31,959 nt of DNA. Source: an uncultured Bacilli bacterium. Lineage in GTDB: Bacteria > Bacillota_I > Bacilli_A > RF39 > UBA660. The stretch is taken from assembly GCA_947631345.1 (NCBI GenBank), contig CANRKW010000004.1, positions 1 to 31,959 of the forward strand. The letters run 5' to 3'. The notes under the pieces were generated by a model, which was not told the DNA's origin, did not search any database, and saw nothing but the letters and a program-made list of their open reading frames with translations. Below are positions 8,357 to 15,665 of the stretch, in pieces. Position 1 is the first letter of the stretch. Each line of letters opens with the position of its first letter. The position numbers and the translations under genes were made by a program.

Positions 8357-9394
8357 ATGAATTACTATGATAATATAAGTGAAGAATTAAAAGCCTATTT
8401 TAAAATTTTAGAGCCTAATTTTCCAAAATGGTTAAATGAATATATTAATACTAAAGAATTGTTATCACAACAATATATAAGTGTAACTTGTGGAACAATA
8501 TATTCTGATTTATTTGAAAGTGATTTTTTCTTTTCAAGTTTAGATCATTCAGTAGGGGTTGCTTTAATAATCTGGCATTTTACACATGATAAAATACAAA
8601 CTTTATCTGGACTTTTTCATGATATAGCAACACCTACTTTTAAACATTGTGTGGATTTTATTAATGGTGACTATATGAATCAAGAATCAACTGAAGATTT
8701 AACAACAGAAATAATAAAAAATTCTAAAGAAATAATGGAACTATTAAAAAAAGACAATATTGATATAAAACAAATAGATAACTATCATCTTTATCCAATT
8801 GCGGATAATGATACACCTAAATTATCTTCTGATAGATTAGAATATTCTTTATCTAATGCTTTATTTACACATAAATTATCTAATATAAATGATATTAAAG
8901 AAATATATAATGATATAGAAATTCAAAAAAATGAAGAAAATGAAATAGAATTAGGTTTTAAAACTAAAAAAATAGCAAGAGAATTTGTTAAAATTACAAG
9001 TAAATTATCTATTATATATAGAGAAGATAGAACTAGATATTCTATGCAATTTATAGCAGATATATTAAAAAAATTAAATGAAGAAAATATAATATTAAAG
9101 AAAGATTTATATGAAAAGAAAGAAAGTGAAATAATTAATATTATAGAAAATTCTAAATATAAAGATATATTTAATATATGGAAGAAAGCTAAAGTTGTTA
9201 AATTATCTGATACAAAACCAAATGATGTTTATTATGTACATCACGGGGCTAAAATAAGATATATTGATCCTTTATATAATGGAGAAAGAATATCTAAATG
9301 TTGTAAGATAGCTAAAAAGATGATAGATGATAATTTAAGTTATGATATGAATAAATATGTATATTTAGACTTAAAATTTCCAAATAGTGATTGA
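8357..9394 (+). CDS. HD-domain phosphohydrolase-like protein, 345 aa
   Basis: Resembles HD-superfamily metal-dependent phosphohydrolases. Ligand motifs visible near the N-terminus: SSLDHSVGVA (H64), GLFHDIATP (H88-D89), FKHC (about 96-99), and a later Asp in PKLSSDRLEYS, the order H...HD...D typical of the superfamily. No GTPase, sensor or membrane domain is fused. The substrate cannot be told from sequence; dNTP, (p)ppGpp or cyclic nucleotide hydrolysis are possible. I choose ATG 8357 because GAAGGGA (8342-8348) precedes it and the promoter lies over the upstream ATG. The stop codon is embedded in the -35 of the surface-protein leader promoter, and the two promoters look duplicated, which suggests common regulation with that locus. 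Confidence 0.7.
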   Translation: MNYYDNISEELKAYFKILEPNFPKWLNEYINTKELLSQQYISVTCGTIYSDLFESDFFFSSLDHSVGVALIIWHFTHDKIQTLSGLFHDIATPTFKHCVDFINGDYMNQESTEDLTTEIIKNSKEIMELLKKDNIDIKQIDNYHLYPIADNDTPKLSSDRLEYSLSNALFTHKLSNINDIKEIYNDIEIQKNEENEIELGFKTKKIAREFVKITSKLSIIYREDRTRYSMQFIADILKKLNEENIILKKDLYEKKESEIINIIENSKYKDIFNIWKKAKVVKLSDTKPNDVYYVHHGAKIRYIDPLYNGERISKCCKIAKKMIDDNLSYDMNKYVYLDLKFPNSD

Positions 9395-9419
9395 CTTAAA
9401 GTAAATGAAAGTATAAAAT
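9391..9419 (+). promoter_or_regulatory. Promoter of the phase-variable leader and surface gene
   Basis: TTGACT (9391-9396, overlapping the stop of the HD gene), 17-bp spacer, TAAAAT (9414-9419). Expected start of transcription near 9426, about 28 nt before the leader ORF. Confidence 0.7.
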
Positions 9420-9453
9420 TAAAATATAATAAAAGTAAAGGAGAAAGATAGAT

Positions 9454-9507
9454 ATGAAGTTAACTAGAGAATTTGTACAAAATATTGCACCGGGGGGGGT
9501 AGTTTAG
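9454..9507 (+). CDS. Leader peptide ORF interrupted by a G8 tract
   Basis: A 17-codon ORF with a strong ribosome binding site (AAAGGAG 9437-9443): MKLTREFVQNIAPGGVV then TAG 9505-9507. Codons 13-16 are built from the G tract at 9492-9499. With eight G it stops at 9507. With nine G it would read GGGSLEVKK and on to TAA 9543-9545, inside the 5' arm of the terminator-like hairpin. With seven or ten G it stops immediately at 9500-9502. No phase joins it in frame to the surface protein. The window's right edge carries a second leader (MKLTLFGVQFLIPGG), so MKLT, VQ and PGG are conserved. I infer a regulatory leader, not a functional secreted peptide. Confidence 0.6.
   Translation: MKLTREFVQNIAPGGVV
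9492..9499 (+). repeat. Poly-G tract (G8), candidate slippage hotspot
   Basis: Eight consecutive G in DNA of about 25% G+C. The only other G run of this kind that I see in the window is the one at the right edge, in the same leader context. Confidence 0.9.
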
Positions 9508-9535
9508 AGGTTAAAAAAACTTCATATTTTTTGCT

Positions 9536-9565
9536 GTGCACATAATTTTTTATGTGTATTTTTTT
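9536..9565 (+). terminator. Terminator-like attenuator between leader and surface gene
   Basis: A 10-bp stem (9536-9545 / 9550-9559, seven Watson-Crick pairs CACATAA/TTATGTG plus one A-T and two G-T) with a TTTT loop, running into TTTTTTT (9559-9565). The nine-G form of the leader ORF ends inside its 5' arm. It lies 24 nt before the surface-protein start. Confidence 0.6.
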
Positions 9566-9589
9566 ATGTTGGAAAGGAAAGAGAAGTTT

Positions 9590-11260
9590 ATGAATAAAAA
9601 ATATATGATAATAGGAACAGTGTTTATTTTAATAATAGGTATAGGATTAAGTGTAGCATATTTTACTGGAAAAATAATTGGAAATGGTAGTGATATAGTT
9701 ATTAATATAGCTGATAGATTACAAATAATATTTAATGACGAATTAGAGATAAATAATCAAAATTTAACTGCAGGATGGGAAGAATCAAAAACATTTACAG
9801 TAGAAAATAAAACAAATGATACATATTACTTTAATATAATAATAGAAAACTTACTAAATGAATTAGAAAGTAAAACATTACTATATAAAATAACAAGTGA
9901 TAATGGTTATAATATGAAAAATTTTGTTCCACTTCCAATAAGTTTAGAAACTAAAGATACAATATTAGCAAGTAATATACCAATAGAATCACAAACAACA
10001 CAAACATATAAAATAGAACTGAAGTATTTAAAAACAGATGAAATAGACCAAAGTGATGATATGGGGAAAAACTTTAGTGGAAACTTATTTATAACAGAAG
10101 GTGTAAAACCAACACTATGTGAATTTAAAGCGAATGAGGGAGAAACAATATATGAAGCAATGGAAAGAACATGCAAAAATACATTAACAAGAACTAATTT
10201 TGAAAACATTTTACCAAGCAACGGAAATGAAGAAAATTATAGTTTAGAAAATGATACAGAAAGTGGTGTATATAAAGAAGAAATAGGAAGTGGCTTTATA
10301 GAAGACGGAACACAAAATACAGTATATTATTTTGCAGGAAATGTACAAAACAACTGGGTTTATTTTGCTGATACTTACTGGAGAATAATAAGAACTAATG
10401 AGGATGGAGGAATAAGACTATTATATGCAGGAACTTCACCAGAAGCAGAAGATGCCTATATATCGAGTTCAAAAGCTTTTAATGAAAATAGTAATGATCC
10501 AATGTATGTAGGGTATAAATATGGAGAAAGTGGAAGTTTAGAAACCAACAGGTTAAATACACATAATTCAACAATATTAGGAAGTGACGAAGGAACAGAA
10601 GAAGGTTCACTAAATTGGTGGTATGTAAATCAAATATTAAATCAAAATGATGGTACAAATTCATATGACAATTACGTTAGTAAAACAGCAATATATTGTA
10701 ATGATCGTGCTGTTGCTCCAGGGTATGCTTATACGACTTTGACAGGTACTAGTTTCGATTTTGCACCACATCACAGATTAAATAAAAATAAAAGGCCATC
10801 ATTTAAGTGTGGTGTCAATGCAAGTGGAAGTGTAATAGAAGAAACACAAAATGTTGCAGATAAGTTCAGTACCAACAAATCTTCTGGAGGAAATGGACAA
10901 TTAACATACCCAATTAGTCTAATGACAGCAGATGAAATTGTGTTTGCAGGAGGGAAATGGATTACTCAAAATTCAAGTGCCTATTATTATAGAAATGCGG
11001 TTGGTGATTCGTCAACCGGAACTAATTCTTGGTTTACTATGTCTCCTAGCTACTGGGTTGATCGCACTGGTGCGAGCGTCTTCGTGGTAGCGGATTCCGT
11101 CGTACTTGGTGGTTTGGCCAACCTCGACGTGTTCAATTGGAGCTCCGTTCGCCCGGTTATATCAATAAAATCTTGTGCAACAGTAAAAAGTGGAAATGGA
11201 ACAAGTGGTTCTCCATATGAATTTAGCATAGACGAATCTTGTAAATTAGCAGTTAATTAA
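9590..11260 (+). CDS. Membrane-anchored surface protein with hypervariable lectin-like C-terminal domain, 556 aa
   Basis: Residues about 4-24 (YMIIGTVFILIIGIGLSVAYF) form an uncleaved anchor or signal. Residues 30-190 look like a beta-rich stalk. The remainder (about 200-556) is Cys-containing and Trp/Gly/Tyr-rich, with WVYFADTYWRIIRT and a last part (SAYYYRNA ... SWFTMSPSYW ... VRPVISIKSC) that resembles C-type-lectin/FGE-like folds used as variable binding domains. Codons for about residues 481-522 are about 57% G+C, unlike the rest. Start at ATG 9590 after AAGGAAAGAG; in-frame GTG 9536 and ATG 9566 are upstream but overlap the attenuator. Expression is probably controlled by the G-tract leader. 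The window start carries the end of a second family member. Ligand unknown. Confidence 0.8.
   Translation: MNKKYMIIGTVFILIIGIGLSVAYFTGKIIGNGSDIVINIADRLQIIFNDELEINNQNLTAGWEESKTFTVENKTNDTYYFNIIIENLLNELESKTLLYKITSDNGYNMKNFVPLPISLETKDTILASNIPIESQTTQTYKIELKYLKTDEIDQSDDMGKNFSGNLFITEGVKPTLCEFKANEGETIYEAMERTCKNTLTRTNFENILPSNGNEENYSLENDTESGVYKEEIGSGFIEDGTQNTVYYFAGNVQNNWVYFADTYWRIIRTNEDGGIRLLYAGTSPEAEDAYISSSKAFNENSNDPMYVGYKYGESGSLETNRLNTHNSTILGSDEGTEEGSLNWWYVNQILNQNDGTNSYDNYVSKTAIYCNDRAVAPGYAYTTLTGTSFDFAPHHRLNKNKRPSFKCGVNASGSVIEETQNVADKFSTNKSSGGNGQLTYPISLMTADEIVFAGGKWITQNSSAYYYRNAVGDSSTGTNSWFTMSPSYWVDRTGASVFVVADSVVLGGLANLDVFNWSSVRPVISIKSCATVKSGNGTSGSPYEFSIDESCKLAVN
11030..11160 (+). other. GC-rich hypervariable segment of the surface protein
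   Basis: Bases 11041-11160 are about 57% G+C (68 of 120 by my count). Compared with bases 61-180 of the window, constant codons (Trp, TCT-CCT, TTG, GTT-CGC-CC) alternate with codons that differ in the first two positions but keep C third, for example TCC/GCC, AGC/TAC, GCC/AAC, AAC/GAC, GAC/TAC, GTC/TAC. Confidence 0.65.
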
Positions 11261-11273
11261 TATAATATATAAT

Positions 11274-11308
11274 CTAGTGTGTAAATTAAAAAAACATACT
11301 AGATTTTT
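11274..11308 (+). terminator. Intrinsic terminator after the surface gene
   Basis: CTAGTGTGT (11274-11282) pairs with ACATACTAG (11294-11302) with one G-T pair, followed by TTTTT. Confidence 0.8.
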
Positions 11309-11338
11309 AATTTTAAAAGATAAATAAAAATATATAAG

Positions 11339-11374
11339 AATATTTGTTCATAAATGTATTTACAAACAAATATT
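11339..11374. repeat. 36-bp interrupted palindrome upstream of tyrS
   Basis: AATATTTGTT (11339-11348) / AACAAATATT (11365-11374) enclose a second inverted repeat TAAAT/ATTTA (11351-11355 / 11358-11362), all centred on the same point. It lies 35 bp before the tyrS ATG. It could be an operator or an mRNA hairpin; no T-box is visible here. Confidence 0.55.
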
Positions 11375-11408
11375 TATATGATATTATTTAATTGTTGGGA
11401 GGAATATT

Positions 11409-12593
11409 ATGACATTTTATGAAGAATTAAAAGAAAGAGGATTAATAGAAAGTATTACAGATAATGAATTAATAAATGAATTAAATAATGGAAAACTTAA
11501 TTTTTACATTGGAACAGATCCAACTGCTGATAGCTTACATATAGGTCACCTATCAAGTATGCTTATGGCACTTAGACTAAAAAACAAAGGACACCATCCA
11601 TATATATTAGTAGGTGGTGGAACAGGTTTAATTGGAGACCCTAGAAAAACAAGTGAAAGAAGTGTTATAAGTAAAGAAGAATTAAATAAAAACTATGAAG
11701 CACTAAAAACACAAATAGAAAGCCTATTTTCTTGTGATATGGTAAATAACTATGATTGGTATAAAGACATAAATTTCATAGATTATTTAAGAGACTATGG
11801 AAAACTATTTAACATCAATTATATGTTAAATAAAGAAACAGTAAAATCTAGATTAGAAAGTGGTATAAGTTATACAGAATTTTCATATATGATTTTACAA
11901 TCAATAGATTTTTTACATTTATATGAAAACAACAATGTCACTCTTCAAATTGGTGGATCTGATCAATGGGGTAACATTACTAGTGGTTTAGAATTAATTA
12001 GAAAAAAACATGGAGAAAATGTAAAATGCTATGGTCTTACAATGCCTTTAATAACAAAAAAAGATGGTACTAAATTCGGTAAAAGTGAAAGTGGAACTAT
12101 CTGGCTTAGTAAAGATAAAACAACCCCTTATGAAATGTATCAATTCCTTTTAAATAGTGAAGATGAAAAAGTAATAGATTATCTAAAAAAACTAACACTT
12201 TTATCATTAGAAGAAATAAAAGAAATAGAAAAATCCTTAAAAACAGAACCAGAAAAAAGATTAGCTGGTAAAACTTTAGCATATGAAGTAGTAAAATTCC
12301 TTCACGGAGTAGATGTAGCAGAACAAGTAAAAGAAACAAGTGAAAAGTTGTTTTCAGGTGAACTTAGTATAGATATGCCTACAATAAGTTTAGAAGAAAA
12401 TGAATTAAACATACAAGATTTATTAGTAAAAACTAATTTAGCAGTAAGTAAAAGTGAAGCAAAAAGATTAATAGTACAAGGTGGAATCAAAATAAATAAA
12501 GAAAAAATAACTGATGTAGATAAAATAGTAAAAATAGATAATACCATAATAAATAAAGGTAAAAAAATAATAGTAAAGGTTACAAAAAAATAG
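11409..12593 (+). CDS. tyrS: Tyrosyl-tRNA synthetase
   Basis: Class I aminoacyl-tRNA synthetase charging tRNA-Tyr, bacterial TyrRS form of 394 residues. It shows YIGTDPTADSLHIGHL with the HIGH motif at about 44-47, GGGTGLIGDPRKTSER, the tyrosine-pocket segment YTEFSYMILQSIDF, GGSDQWGNITSG, and KFGKS at about 222-226 as the KMSKS loop. An S4-like RNA-binding domain occupies the last 60-70 residues (LLVKTNLAVSKSEAKRLIVQGGIKIN). Ribosome binding site GGGAGGAA, 6 nt before ATG. Monocistronic. Many Firmicute tyrS genes are T-box controlled; the leader here is too short for one, but carries a 36-bp palindrome. Confidence 0.97.
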   Translation: MTFYEELKERGLIESITDNELINELNNGKLNFYIGTDPTADSLHIGHLSSMLMALRLKNKGHHPYILVGGGTGLIGDPRKTSERSVISKEELNKNYEALKTQIESLFSCDMVNNYDWYKDINFIDYLRDYGKLFNINYMLNKETVKSRLESGISYTEFSYMILQSIDFLHLYENNNVTLQIGGSDQWGNITSGLELIRKKHGENVKCYGLTMPLITKKDGTKFGKSESGTIWLSKDKTTPYEMYQFLLNSEDEKVIDYLKKLTLLSLEEIKEIEKSLKTEPEKRLAGKTLAYEVVKFLHGVDVAEQVKETSEKLFSGELSIDMPTISLEENELNIQDLLVKTNLAVSKSEAKRLIVQGGIKINKEKITDVDKIVKIDNTIINKGKKIIVKVTKK

Positions 12594-12648
12594 AATAAAT
12601 GTCTTTAAATATTCTTTGGATTTTTGTATAATAATTATGTGATGTTTT

Positions 12649-13338
12649 ATGATAAATGAATATAAAAATAAATTAGATGCTTTTATGAAAAGATTACTTA
12701 TATATATATTGTTCTTTTTTACTTATATATATGTTCCTAGTATTTTTGCCTCATTTTTTTATTTAAAACTTGGCTTATCTGAAATTACATCATCTCTTAT
12801 AGGAGATTCTATATATTTAGTAATACTTATATTTATATTTAGGAAAATGCTTAAAGAAAAGATAAAAGATTATAAAGATAATTTTAGTAAATATTTTGGT
12901 TATGCTTTAAAATATTGGGGAATAGGATTAATTGTTTTATTTATTAGTAATCTAATTTTAAATACTTTAGTTTTTAATGGAGAGATAGCCCAAAATGAGG
13001 CTTTAAATCGAACTTTGATAAGCTCTAATGTTTTTTCAGGGGCAATATTAGTTGTCTTTGTAGCCCCTTTTATAGAAGAAATGATATTTAGATATGGCTT
13101 AAGAAATGTAGTTGGAAAAAACAAATACTTTCCTTTAATAAGTGCCATAGTTTTTGGTCTTCCTCACGCGCTTACTGGTATAACTTCATATTTAGAACTA
13201 TTATACGTAATTCCATATGGTGCTTTAGGTTATGCATTTGCTTATATTTATAATAAAACTGATAACATTTTAGTTAATATGAGTATGCATATGTTACATA
13301 ACTTTATGTGTATAGTAATAATTTTAATAGGAGTCTAG
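12649..13338 (+). CDS. CPBP-family intramembrane metalloprotease
   Basis: Membrane protein of the CPBP (CAAX protease and bacteriocin-processing/immunity) family, 229 residues with six to eight membrane segments. Motif 1 EEMIFRYGLR (about 143-152), motif 2 FGLPHAL (about 168-174) and motif 3 around MSMHMLHN (about 214-221) keep the Glu-Glu/Arg, His and His/Asn residues of the active site. The substrate is unknown; family members process peptides or protect against bacteriocins. A TATAAT at 12627-12632 lies just upstream; the -35 is poor. The metallophosphoesterase-like gene starts 2 nt after its stop, so the two are an operon. Confidence 0.85.
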   Translation: MINEYKNKLDAFMKRLLIYILFFFTYIYVPSIFASFFYLKLGLSEITSSLIGDSIYLVILIFIFRKMLKEKIKDYKDNFSKYFGYALKYWGIGLIVLFISNLILNTLVFNGEIAQNEALNRTLISSNVFSGAILVVFVAPFIEEMIFRYGLRNVVGKNKYFPLISAIVFGLPHALTGITSYLELLYVIPYGALGYAFAYIYNKTDNILVNMSMHMLHNFMCIVIILIGV

Positions 13339-13340
13339 TT

Positions 13341-14192
13341 ATGGAAGAAGAAAAAGAGGTTGTAGAAGAAAAAAGAAAATCAAACACATTAATAAATATA
13401 CTAATTTGGTTTATAATTATTTTAGTTTCAGTTATAATGTATTCTAAATATATTGCTCCTACAATGCTTTGTGTAAAAGAATACAAAATAGAAAGTAGTA
13501 AAATTCCAGAAAGTTTTAATGGGGTGAAAATAGTCTATTTTGCAGATCTTTTATATAAAAGTACAATAGGTAAAGAAGAACTTTCAAAAATAAAAGAAAA
13601 GATAAATACATTAAAACCAGATATTTTAATATTTGGTGGTAATTTAGTTAGTACAGAGTTAAAATCAAATGATACTAATGAATTAACGGATTTTTTAAAA
13701 AGTATAAATGCTAAAACTAACTATGCTGTTTTAGGAGATAAAGATGATTATAAAATAAAAGAAATACTTGCAAATTCCAATTTTAAAATTTTGGAAAATA
13801 CAAAAGAAACTGTATATAATGAAGATTATACACCAATAGATATTATTGGAATAAGTAGTTATAACTTAAATAATTACAATTTAGATAATATAGAAACTTC
13901 ATCAAATTACACAATATTTTTAACACACGAAGCAGATGTAATAGACACAGTACTTAGTAAATACAATAATATTGATTTAATTTTATCAGCAAACACATTA
14001 GGAGGTTTAATTAATATTCCATATTATGGAGGACTATATAAATTCAAAGGTAGCGAGAAATATTATGAAGAACATATTTTAAAAAACAACACAGATATTT
14101 ATATTTCTAATGGACTTGGAACTAGAAAAGAATTTTTCAGATTAAATAATACCCCTAGTATAACTTTATTTAGGTTAAAAAGCATACACTAA
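13341..14192 (+). CDS. Metallophosphoesterase-fold protein without metal ligands (pseudoenzyme), membrane anchored
   Basis: A 283-residue protein with the layout of YaeI/LpxG-type calcineurin-like phosphoesterases: an N-terminal membrane helix (about 20-40), then the blocks that normally read D-x-H, G-D, G-N-H-D, H and G-H-T-H-G-G. Here they read ADLLY (D69 kept, His replaced by Leu), GGNLVS (Asp to Asn101), LGDKDDY (Asn to Asp133, His to Lys134), LTHEAD (His kept, about 196) and SANTLGGL (both His replaced, N218 and L220). The C-terminal IYISNGLGTRKEFFRLNNTPSITLFRL is well preserved, so the fold is under selection while catalysis is lost. ATG 13341 follows AGGAG. Partner of the CPBP protease upstream; role unknown, perhaps binding or scaffolding. 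Confidence 0.8.
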   Translation: MEEEKEVVEEKRKSNTLINILIWFIIILVSVIMYSKYIAPTMLCVKEYKIESSKIPESFNGVKIVYFADLLYKSTIGKEELSKIKEKINTLKPDILIFGGNLVSTELKSNDTNELTDFLKSINAKTNYAVLGDKDDYKIKEILANSNFKILENTKETVYNEDYTPIDIIGISSYNLNNYNLDNIETSSNYTIFLTHEADVIDTVLSKYNNIDLILSANTLGGLINIPYYGGLYKFKGSEKYYEEHILKNNTDIYISNGLGTRKEFFRLNNTPSITLFRLKSIH

Positions 14193-14214
14193 AAAGAAAA
14201 CACTTCATAAATTA
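14188..14214 (+). promoter_or_regulatory. Possible sigma-K-type promoter for the Tyr-rich small protein
   Basis: AC (14188-14189), 16-bp spacer, CATAAATTA (14206-14214), matching AC-N16-CATANNNTA. The same -10 and spacing occur upstream of the CotZ-like gene at 16112-16138. The predicted start is very close to the ribosome binding site, which weakens the case. Confidence 0.45.
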
Positions 14215-14231
14215 CATTAGAGGTGTTTTTT
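14197..14231 (+). terminator. Terminator of the phosphoesterase operon overlapping the next ribosome binding site
   Basis: 10-bp stem 14197-14206 / 14220-14229 (AAAACAC/GTGTTTT plus three more pairs, one G-T) followed by T through 14231. The 3' arm contains AGAGGTG, the ribosome binding site of the next gene, so read-through RNA would hide it. Confidence 0.65.
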
Positions 14232-14423
14232 ATGTATCAAAATTATTCTAGAGGAGTCACTTATCAAAAAGGTGACAGATACGTTGCTTTTGCCGGACCA
14301 TTTTTGTTAGGTGCTTTAACTGGAGGGGTAGCAGTAGGTGCTTTTACAGGTAGACCAAATTATGGCTATAGACCAAATTACGGACAACCTTACTACCCAT
14401 ATTATCCATATTACAGATTTTAA
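14232..14423 (+). CDS. Small Gly/Tyr-rich protein, possible spore coat component, 63 aa
   Basis: Starts at ATG 14232 after AGAGGTG. It has a short polar N-terminus (MYQNYSRGVTYQKGDRY), a Gly/Ala-rich hydrophobic segment (AGPFLLGALTGGVAVGAF, about 20-37) and a repetitive tail with RPNYGYRPNYGQ and YYPYYPYY. Small proteins of this style occur in spore coats of Bacilli, but I recognise no specific family. The sigma-K-like promoter element just upstream and the neighbouring sporulation-type genes support a late sporulation role. Its stop codon overlaps that of the convergent histidine kinase gene by 4 nt. Confidence 0.65.
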   Translation: MYQNYSRGVTYQKGDRYVAFAGPFLLGALTGGVAVGAFTGRPNYGYRPNYGQPYYPYYPYYRF

Positions 14424-15631
14424 TCATTTAAAGGTAATGTAATTTTACAAATAGTGCCTTTATTAATACTACTAGAATAGGCTATTAAACCTTTATGTGC
14501 ATTAATAATTTCTTTAGATAAACTAACACCAAGTCCTGTACCTTTCTCTTTAGTAGTATAAAAAGGTACTTCTAAATTATCTAGTACTTCTTTAGTCATC
14601 CCACATCCATTATCTTTAACATAAATAAATAAGTTTTCACTATCTTTAAACACAGTAGTTGAAACGTGTCCTTTATTAGGACTACAAGCTTCAACTGCAT
14701 TTTTAATTACATTAATAATAACTTGTTTCATCCTTTTATAATCTAAATTAATATAAATATCTTCTTCTACTTCAAAAAATGAACTTACGTTTTTTGCATT
14801 AAAAAATGGTATTAATACATCTTTAACATCATCAAATAAAACATTTATATCTACTTTTTCTTTAACTACTTTAATCTTACTAAATTCCATAAAATCAGTA
14901 AGTAAATTAAGTGTTCTATCTATTTCTTTACTCATAATATCAATATATCTTTTACTTTTTTCAGAATCATATGGATTAAACATATCAATATAACCTTTAA
15001 TAACCGCGATTGGATTTTTAATTTCGTGAGTTATTTTAAATAAACTTGTCTTTATAGATTTTTCTTTCTCAAATTCCTTTAAATTAGAGTGTAAATTAAT
15101 AATATCTTTACTAATTATAATAGATTTATTAATTATAAATAAAAATACATAAAAAGAAGTACTTGCTATAAATAAATCCATTATATTACTTTTGTATTCA
15201 TTTAAAATATAAACTGTTAAAACTACAAAACTTATTCTATTAACTAAATACATATTATCTTTATTAGTTTTAACAAATTTATAATACATATAAAGAATTG
15301 AAGTAATCAAAATAACTAAAGAAAACACATTATAATTTAAAACTCTTATTAAATACTCACTTGCAATAATAAATATTATAATACTTTCTTTTTCCCTTCT
15401 TAATAAAAGAGAAACTGCAAAAATTAACAAAAGAGTAGTAAAATGATAACTAATAGGAATAAACTCTTTAAAACTATATGATAAATATGATGATACAAAT
15501 AAAGTAATACTTAATAATATAGTTATTTTTTCTTTTTTCATATTTTGAATATGTAAAGTAAAATATTCATGAGTCATAATAGGAGTAAAAACTAAAATAG
15601 TGTTTATAATTAATAATAAAATAATATTCAT
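14420..15631 (-). CDS. Orphan membrane histidine kinase, probably a sporulation kinase
   Basis: 403 residues. The N-terminal half has about six membrane helices and no extracellular sensor or PAS domain, the plan of KinB-type kinases. The transmitter follows: phosphoacceptor His in FKITHEIKNPIAVIKGY, then N-box INVIKNAVEAC, G1 DNGCGM, F-box VPFYTTKEKGTGLGVSLSKEII. No response regulator is adjacent, as expected for kinases that feed Spo0A. Upstream there are three Spo0A-type boxes in exact 10-bp phase. Start at 15631 with GGTGAAG as ribosome binding site. Partner inferred: Spo0A directly or a phosphorelay. Membership in the KinB family itself is not proven. Confidence 0.85.
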   Translation of the reverse strand: MNIILLLIINTILVFTPIMTHEYFTLHIQNMKKEKITILLSITLFVSSYLSYSFKEFIPISYHFTTLLLIFAVSLLLRREKESIIIFIIASEYLIRVLNYNVFSLVILITSILYMYYKFVKTNKDNMYLVNRISFVVLTVYILNEYKSNIMDLFIASTSFYVFLFIINKSIIISKDIINLHSNLKEFEKEKSIKTSLFKITHEIKNPIAVIKGYIDMFNPYDSEKSKRYIDIMSKEIDRTLNLLTDFMEFSKIKVVKEKVDINVLFDDVKDVLIPFFNAKNVSSFFEVEEDIYINLDYKRMKQVIINVIKNAVEACSPNKGHVSTTVFKDSENLFIYVKDNGCGMTKEVLDNLEVPFYTTKEKGTGLGVSLSKEIINAHKGLIAYSSSINKGTICKITLPLND

Positions 15632-15665
15632 TTTTCTTCACCAAAATAAATATATCATATTAAAT

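Larger units (their letters stand above)
9452..9527 (+). other. Leader hairpin enclosing the start codon and the G tract
   Basis: ATATGAAGTT (9452-9461) is exactly complementary to AACTTCATAT (9518-9527); AACTA (9462-9466) can also pair with TAGTT (9500-9504). A run of six T (9527-9532) follows. The stem would bury the leader start codon. A translating ribosome would open it. Confidence 0.5.

Noticed and set aside
9392..9394. Mollicute genetic code (TGA as Trp)
   Set aside because: TGA ends the HD gene directly before a promoter, and conserved Trp positions in PolC, SigA and TyrRS are TGG.
9492..9499. Poly-G tract as sequencing artefact
   Set aside because: Read-tail artefacts can place G runs at contig ends, but this one is internal, inside a leader with a matching second copy at the right edge. 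Tract length may still be miscounted.
9485..9516. G tract as part of a promoter spacer (TTGCAC ... TTAAAA)
   Set aside because: TTGCAC to TTAAAA is 20 bp with eight G and the -10 is poor. A much better promoter exists at 9391-9419. Kept only as an alternative phase-variation mechanism.
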